Below are positions 59,695 through 64,000 of a DNA stretch of 64,000 bases, piece after piece. Position numbers and translations under genes: made by a program. Location of the stretch: NCBI RefSeq assembly GCF_037992945.1, contig NZ_CP150304.1:4788501-4852500 (forward strand), read 5' to 3'. The stretch is from Peribacillus sp. FSL E2-0218 (GTDB taxonomy: Bacteria > Bacillota > Bacilli > Bacillales > DSM-1321). The notes below the pieces were generated by a model. It saw nothing but the letters and a program-made list of their open reading frames with translations, made no database searches and was not told the DNA's origin. Each line of letters starts with the position of its first letter. Position 1 is the stretch's first letter.

Positions 59695-60630
59695 TTAAAA
59701 TTCTTCAAGTTCCGGATCGGCAATCGCATGATTCAAGCGATCCGAAAATTGTTCTGCCGCATTGACCCCCATCTTCTTCAGGCGATAATTCATGGCTGCC
59801 ACTTCAATGATGACGGCTAAATTTCGACCTGGACGAACAGGTACGGTTATTTTCGTAACTTCCGTATCGATGATCTTCATTTTTTCTTCATCAAGGCCTA
59901 CACGATCATATTGCTTGTTTTTTTCCCATAGCTCCAAGCTGATGACGATTGATATCTTCTTATTGCTGCGGACTGCGCCAGCCCCAAACAGCGTCATGAC
60001 ATTGATGATTCCCAAGCCTCTTATTTCAAGAAGGTGTTCAATTAAATCCGGGGCGTTCCCGACCAATGTATCCTGGTCTTCCTGGCGGATTTCAACACAA
60101 TCGTCAGCGACGAGGCGATGCCCCCGTTTCACTAATTCCAGGGCCGTCTCACTTTTCCCCACACCGCTTTTCCCGGTAATCAAAACACCTAAGCCATATA
60201 TATCGACCAATACACCATGAACGGCCGTGGTCGGTGCCAACTTGCTTTCAAGAAAATTGGTCAGACGGCTGTATAACCGTGTTGTCTTCATATTCGATTT
60301 CATTACGGGAACCGATTCCCGCTCAGAAGCTTCAATCAACTCCTGCGGCACTTCCTGACCGCGGGTGATGATGATGCCTGGAGTAAAGTCCCTGCACAGC
60401 TCTTCCATTCTCTGTACACGATCCGCTTCATTCAGGCGATTAAAAAAGGACATCTCCGTCATTCCTAAAAGCTGGACCCGATCGGCAGGATAATAATCAA
60501 AAAAACCGGCTATTTCAAGACCTGGACGAGATAAATCACTTGTGACGATCGGTCGGTTAATTCCTTCTTCCCCACTGATGAGCTCTAGACCCAACGCTTC
60601 AACGATATCCTTTGTACGGACTTTTGCCAT
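59695..60630 (-). CDS. hprK: HPr kinase/phosphorylase
   Basis: A 311-residue bifunctional sensor enzyme that phosphorylates and dephosphorylates Ser46 of HPr and Crh. Walker A GKSGVGKSETALELVKRGH; the HprK signature around EIRGLGIINV with catalytic region VAVE-type DDCVEIRQ. It is first in the hprK-lgt-yvoD-ppaX-yvoF operon, and its output feeds CcpA control, including the cre at rpoN. GGAGG before the ATG. Confidence 0.98.
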   Translation of the reverse strand: MAKVRTKDIVEALGLELISGEEGINRPIVTSDLSRPGLEIAGFFDYYPADRVQLLGMTEMSFFNRLNEADRVQRMEELCRDFTPGIIITRGQEVPQELIEASERESVPVMKSNMKTTRLYSRLTNFLESKLAPTTAVHGVLVDIYGLGVLITGKSGVGKSETALELVKRGHRLVADDCVEIRQEDQDTLVGNAPDLIEHLLEIRGLGIINVMTLFGAGAVRSNKKISIVISLELWEKNKQYDRVGLDEEKMKIIDTEVTKITVPVRPGRNLAVIIEVAAMNYRLKKMGVNAAEQFSDRLNHAIADPELEEF

Positions 60631-60760
60631 ATATCTTTCCTCCTTCTGGAGCGATGCTGTTTTTCGAGATACTTTTACTATTTTAGCATTTTTCTGTTAA
60701 TAACCAAACAAAGCATGATCTTATTTAACGTTTTTTTTGTTTCACTTAACTTTCAAACGA

Positions 60761-60782
60761 AAAAGGCCCGCAAGCGTACGGG
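60761..60782 (-). terminator. Weak hairpin in the gap before hprK
   Basis: CCCG / CGGG with CCTTTTTCG next on the minus strand. Another hairpin CCACACATTC / GAATGTGTGG (60844-60880) precedes it. One of these probably ends the frataxin-like gene. No other feature is seen between 60631 and 60944. Confidence 0.35.
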
Positions 60783-60944
60783 ATGATTCAAAGTGCCGGT
60801 CTGGAATACGGTTTGAATAAAACGATGAAACAATAGAAAAGAGCCACACATTCTGAAAAAAGCCTGAACGGAATGTGTGGGTATCCTGATAAAATGACTA
60901 GATATGGTTGGGTACGATTAAAGCGACCGAACCGAGGAGGTGTT

Positions 60945-61316
60945 TCATTTCCGCCAAAAAGTTGAACAGTCTGCCTTATCCATAATGTTAAACTCGATCA
61001 TTTTCTCTAGTAATGCAAAATCAACCGGACCATCCCACCGGATACGTACCAACTGCTTTGTATGATCATAGCCAGCCTCTACAATTTCATTGGAAAAATG
61101 ATTAATCCCTGCCGTTTCAGGGGCTACTGCCAGATGATGTTTAGCTACGCTAAAGCCGATAATATATGTGCCATGATCGGTGAACATAGGCTGATTCCAC
61201 GCAATCTTCGGGGTTAAGTTTGGGAATGTCCCACTTACCCAAGCCAAAACCTCTTCCGTTCGCACCCTATGCTCTGGGTTAGCGATATTGTCCAAATACT
61301 CAGAAAAAACGTCCAT
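60945..61316 (-). CDS. DUF1801 frataxin-like iron chaperone (YdhG/Fra type)
   Basis: A 123-residue protein of the DUF1801 family with the YdhG pattern (VFSEYLDNIANPEHRVRTEEVL, AWNQPMFTDHGTYIIGFSVAK, AVAPETAGINHF). In B. subtilis YdhG (Fra) is a frataxin-like iron chaperone for Fe-S assembly and haem. No Fe-S genes are near, so the name rests only on similarity. It is monocistronic. Confidence 0.85.
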   Translation of the reverse strand: MDVFSEYLDNIANPEHRVRTEEVLAWVSGTFPNLTPKIAWNQPMFTDHGTYIIGFSVAKHHLAVAPETAGINHFSNEIVEAGYDHTKQLVRIRWDGPVDFALLEKMIEFNIMDKADCSTFWRK

Positions 61317-61537
61317 ATCCTTCTCTCCTTTCTAAAAAAATCTTATACGCCCTGCCGCATCGGTCAGTAAGAATCACCAGAGTCCGCAGGCTTTTTATAG
61401 ATTTTAAGTTGCTCTTGCAGATGCAAGAGTGGTCACTTTACTATCACTGGCAACGATCCTTTAGACAATCATATCCAACGGTCCGGCACGGTGCAACCTT
61501 ATTTCAACCCGATCCCCAGAGTCCCCATCTCGATCTA

Positions 61538-61570
61538 AAAAGCCCGCCAATTCGAATTGGCGGGCTTTTC
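61538..61570 (-). terminator. Terminator of the YvlB-like gene
   Basis: A perfect palindrome, AAAAGCCCGCCAATTC joined directly to its complement ending GGGCTTTT, adjoining the gene stop. The 61317-61537 gap also has a short palindrome (CTCTTGCA-GA-TGCAAGAG) and nothing else that I recognise. Confidence 0.88.
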
Positions 61571-61571
61571 A

Positions 61572-62672
61572 TCAGGAAACCGTGATCGCTGCAGTTTTTG
61601 TTTCTGCAAACACGTGAAGCAAAGGAACCTCTTCTTTAACCGTCTTGAACTTAAGAACCTTTTGGACAACATCACTTTTCTCCTCGATGATGGTCATCCC
61701 TTCCAGGGTCACGTTAAAACTGCCCAAATTGGATTTCAGCTCTCCTTCAATCGCCTTACCCGGCGGCAGGTTCAGCTGGACCTTTCCAGTAATTGACTTC
61801 GCATGTATGGAATCGCAATCCATTCCTGAATTATGACAAACGATTTCGCCATTGAATGTTTGGACATCCAATTTCTTGAAGTATCCATCAGCTTTAATCG
61901 CGCCGTTTAAAGTCTCCGCTTCCAGGTCAGTAAAGTTCGTATCTGATATGGTGATCGTCCCGTTACCGGTTTCCAGTACACACGAATCACCATTACCTTG
62001 CAGGATATGAATCGCTCCATTCGCGGTTTTGGCTTTAAGGTTCTCTGATTTCAAGGACTCAGTCGTGATGGCACCATTGAACATTCTTACCTGTATGTCC
62101 TCATACTCCTTCCTGGGGATATACATCATCGTATCGACCTTCACCGCTTTTTCGCTGACCTTGAATGTGATCTTTCCATCCTTAATCGAAAAATCCACTT
62201 CATCCAGGAAACTTTTTCTCGCAGCTTCGATATCTTCCACCCGGTATACCTTTGCCTGACATTCAACCCGGACATCCTGCTGATCCCAAGTCGCGATTTT
62301 TATTCTTCCATTTGCTATATCGACATCCACTTCGTTCAGGAAATCATAATCATGCTGAAAAATATGGCTGACTTCCACTGATTTGCCGAAGTTGAAATCA
62401 AGGTCGGTATCTTTTATTTTCTTAAAAGCACTCTCAACGAAATCAAGAATCTTATCTTTCGATGACTGGATATTCTTCTTAAACGTATCCTGAGTGCTTC
62501 CTTCACTTTTCTTTTCCACGACTACAGTCGATAATTCATTTTGCAGTACCTGCCCTTTTGCTTCACTTTCCTGACTGGCTTTCTCCAATTCTTCCAATAG
62601 GCCCATGGCTTCGTCCGCGGATAGCTTTCCATCCTGAATCATTTCTAGAATCTTCTTTCTTTCCTCCTGCAT
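61572..62672 (-). CDS. yvlB: DUF4097 beta-helix protein (YvlB-like)
   Basis: A protein of 366 residues. N-terminal helical 'SHOCT-like' start (QEERKKILEMIQDGKLSADEAMGLLEEL) typical of YvlB, a charged linker, and then a long DUF4097 adhesin-like beta-solenoid with repeats such as GRIKIATWDQQDV, NGAITTESLKSENL, NGAIHILQGNG, NGTITISDTN and NGAIKADGYF. In B. subtilis yvlB lies in the envelope-stress (SigW) yvlABCD operon next to uvrA; here the A, C and D genes are absent from this position. Start ATG 62672 has GAGG 7 nt upstream. Confidence 0.92.
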   Translation of the reverse strand: MQEERKKILEMIQDGKLSADEAMGLLEELEKASQESEAKGQVLQNELSTVVVEKKSEGSTQDTFKKNIQSSKDKILDFVESAFKKIKDTDLDFNFGKSVEVSHIFQHDYDFLNEVDVDIANGRIKIATWDQQDVRVECQAKVYRVEDIEAARKSFLDEVDFSIKDGKITFKVSEKAVKVDTMMYIPRKEYEDIQVRMFNGAITTESLKSENLKAKTANGAIHILQGNGDSCVLETGNGTITISDTNFTDLEAETLNGAIKADGYFKKLDVQTFNGEIVCHNSGMDCDSIHAKSITGKVQLNLPPGKAIEGELKSNLGSFNVTLEGMTIIEEKSDVVQKVLKFKTVKEEVPLLHVFAETKTAAITVS

Positions 62673-62827
62673 GAACATTCCTCACTTTCTTCTATCATTT
62701 TATTCATACATACGCCTAGATATCTAAAAAGTTTCATAAATCCTGTTTTTACCATCATTCGACAAAGTGAACTGACATTCTCCGAAACGGAAAATATGAT
62801 ATTCCCCCGGAAATATTCTGCTTTCCC

Positions 62828-62857
62828 AGCATTTAATCAAATGATTGATTAAATGCT
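62828..62857. promoter_or_regulatory. Operator-like palindrome upstream of yvlB
   Basis: Perfect 13-bp arms AGCATTTAATCAA and TTGATTAAATGCT with 4-nt spacer, about 155 bp before yvlB. It shares TTAATCAA with the palindrome at 25642. The rest of the 62673-62951 gap has no feature that I can name. Confidence 0.45.
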
Positions 62858-62951
62858 AACTTTCATTTTTCTACAAAATAACAGGCAGCCTGCAGGAAAA
62901 CGCGAAGATCATGGCGACGTTGACCTTGGGCCGATTCTTCCCAAAACCAAA

Positions 62952-62979
62952 GGGGAGCAAGCCTAATGGCTCGCTCCCT
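62952..62979 (-). terminator. Terminator of uvrA
   Basis: GGGAGC-A-AGCC pairs with GGCT-C-GCTCCC around TAAT; directly after the uvrA stop on the minus strand, with a short T-run. Confidence 0.75.
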
Positions 62980-62980
62980 T

Positions 62981-64000
62981 TCATGCATGTTCATGCTCTT
63001 GTTCTTTTGCTTCGATCAAGTTTTCCATGCGGATTTGGTCACGCGTCAATACTGGCTTTAAATATTTGCCCGTGTATGATTCGGAAACCTCACATATTTT
63101 CTCAGGTGTACCATAGGTGACAATCGTTCCGCCCTTGTCCCCGCCTTCCGGTCCCAGGTCAATGATATGGTCCGCCGTTTTGATGACATCAAGGTTATGC
63201 TCAATCACTAAAACGGTATCGCCGTTGTCAACCAGGCGCTGCAGCACCTCAAGCAGCCTTGCAATGTCATGGACATGGAGCCCGGTAGTCGGTTCATCCA
63301 GGATATAGAAGGAGCGTCCGGTCGAACGGCGATGCAATTCAGAAGCAAGCTTCACCCTTTGTGCTTCACCGCCTGATAATGTCGTGGCTGGCTGTCCAAG
63401 CTTAATATAACCCAAGCCCACATCAAATATCGTTTGGAGCTTCCGTTTGATTTTCGGGATATTTTCAAAGAAGCTGACGCCTTCCTCCACTGTCATATCA
63501 AGGATATCTGAAATGTTTTTCCCTTTATATTTCACTTCAAGCGTTTCCCGGTTATACCGTTTTCCATGGCAGACTTCACATGGAACATAGACATCCGGAA
63601 GGAAATGCATTTCGATCTTGATGATGCCATCGCCGCGGCAGGCTTCACAGCGGCCACCCTTCACATTGAAACTGAAACGGCCTTTTTTATAACCGCGGAT
63701 TTTCGCTTCGTTCGTTGTCGCAAAAACATCACGAACATCATCAAATACGCCTGTATACGTGGCTGGATTTGAACGCGGGGTCCTTCCAATCGGGGACTGG
63801 TCGATATCAATGACCTTATCCAAATGCTCAATCCCCTTGATTTCACGAAAGTCCCCTGGTCTGGCTTTTGCACGATTCAGCTTTTGGGCCAATGACTTAT
63901 GAAGGATCTCATTCACTAATGTACTCTTACCCGAACCAGAAACTCCAGTCACGGCGGTAAAGACGCCAAGCGGGAACTTCACATTCACATTCTTCAGGTT
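62981..64000 (-). CDS. uvrA: Excinuclease ABC subunit A, C-terminal part (cut by the window edge)
   Basis: The last ~340 of about 950 residues of UvrA, the damage sensor of nucleotide excision repair. The second ATPase domain is here: Walker A VTGVSGSGKSTLV, the zinc finger CEACRGDG...CEVCHG, signature LSGGEAQRVKLASEL, and Walker B FYILDEPTTGLH. The frame is open to base 64000, so the apparent GTG start inside is not real. It is the head of the block and is followed by a terminator. Confidence 0.97.
   Translation of the reverse strand, partial: NLKNVNVKFPLGVFTAVTGVSGSGKSTLVNEILHKSLAQKLNRAKARPGDFREIKGIEHLDKVIDIDQSPIGRTPRSNPATYTGVFDDVRDVFATTNEAKIRGYKKGRFSFNVKGGRCEACRGDGIIKIEMHFLPDVYVPCEVCHGKRYNRETLEVKYKGKNISDILDMTVEEGVSFFENIPKIKRKLQTIFDVGLGYIKLGQPATTLSGGEAQRVKLASELHRRSTGRSFYILDEPTTGLHVHDIARLLEVLQRLVDNGDTVLVIEHNLDVIKTADHIIDLGPEGGDKGGTIVTYGTPEKICEVSESYTGKYLKPVLTRDQIRMENLIEAKEQEHEHA

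Overview
The window reads as a chromosomal segment of a low-to-moderate GC, spore-forming Bacillaceae (Bacillus/Peribacillus-like; the genus is an inference). The case rests on gene order. Reading the minus strand from the right end, it carries uvrA, yvlB, hprK-lgt-yvoD-ppaX-yvoF, hisZGDBHAFI, a yvcD-like TPR gene, trxB, yvcI-rapZ-yvcK-whiA-crh, clpP (plus strand), rpoN, cggR-gapA-pgk-tpiA-gpmI-eno, secG, esterase, rnr, smpB and ssrA, which is the Bacillus subtilis order with insertions. A tetraprenyl-curcumene/squalene cyclase and a DesKR pair fit the same group.

Layout. 1-5 kb: the 3' part of an M14 carboxypeptidase, a triterpene cyclase, a TPR protein, a DnaA-box cluster between convergent genes, a tRNA-Cys and two copies of a dispersed intergenic repeat. 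5-12.8 kb: a YkoGHJ-like two-component/PepSY set, msrA, DesKR without its desaturase gene, an AEC transporter, a LysR regulator and a DUF2294 gene. 12.8-16.6 kb: a molybdenum formate dehydrogenase with a DUF1641 partner, preceded by a long leader that ends in an intrinsic terminator. 16.6-25.6 kb: a NERD pseudogene, a 20-bp tandem repeat, an FAD dehydrogenase, then tmRNA, smpB, rnr, esterase, secG and a VanY-type lipoprotein. 25.7-28.5 kb: an AT-rich accessory patch of unrecognised secreted and small genes, including a decayed second copy of the 3' end of eno. 28.6-35.8 kb: the central glycolytic genes with the CggR operator. 35.9-45.6 kb: rpoN with a cre site, tRNA-Arg, clpP with a CtsR box, and the crh/whiA/yvcK/rapZ/yvcI, trxB and TPR genes. 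45.8-54.5 kb: an aldehyde dehydrogenase and the full eight-gene histidine operon. 54.7-56.7 kb: an inserted acidic surface protein and its class D sortase. 56.7-64 kb: the hprK-lgt operon, a frataxin-like protein, YvlB and the 3' part of uvrA.

How it fits together. HprK, Crh, CggR, the cre site at rpoN and the glycolytic operon form one carbon-control theme; tmRNA, SmpB, RNase R and ClpP form a ribosome-rescue and protein-quality theme; the his genes are one long transcript. The most unusual items are the formate dehydrogenase leader with mutually exclusive pairings, the displaced eno 3' end that marks a small island, the DnaA-box cluster, and the two repeat families.
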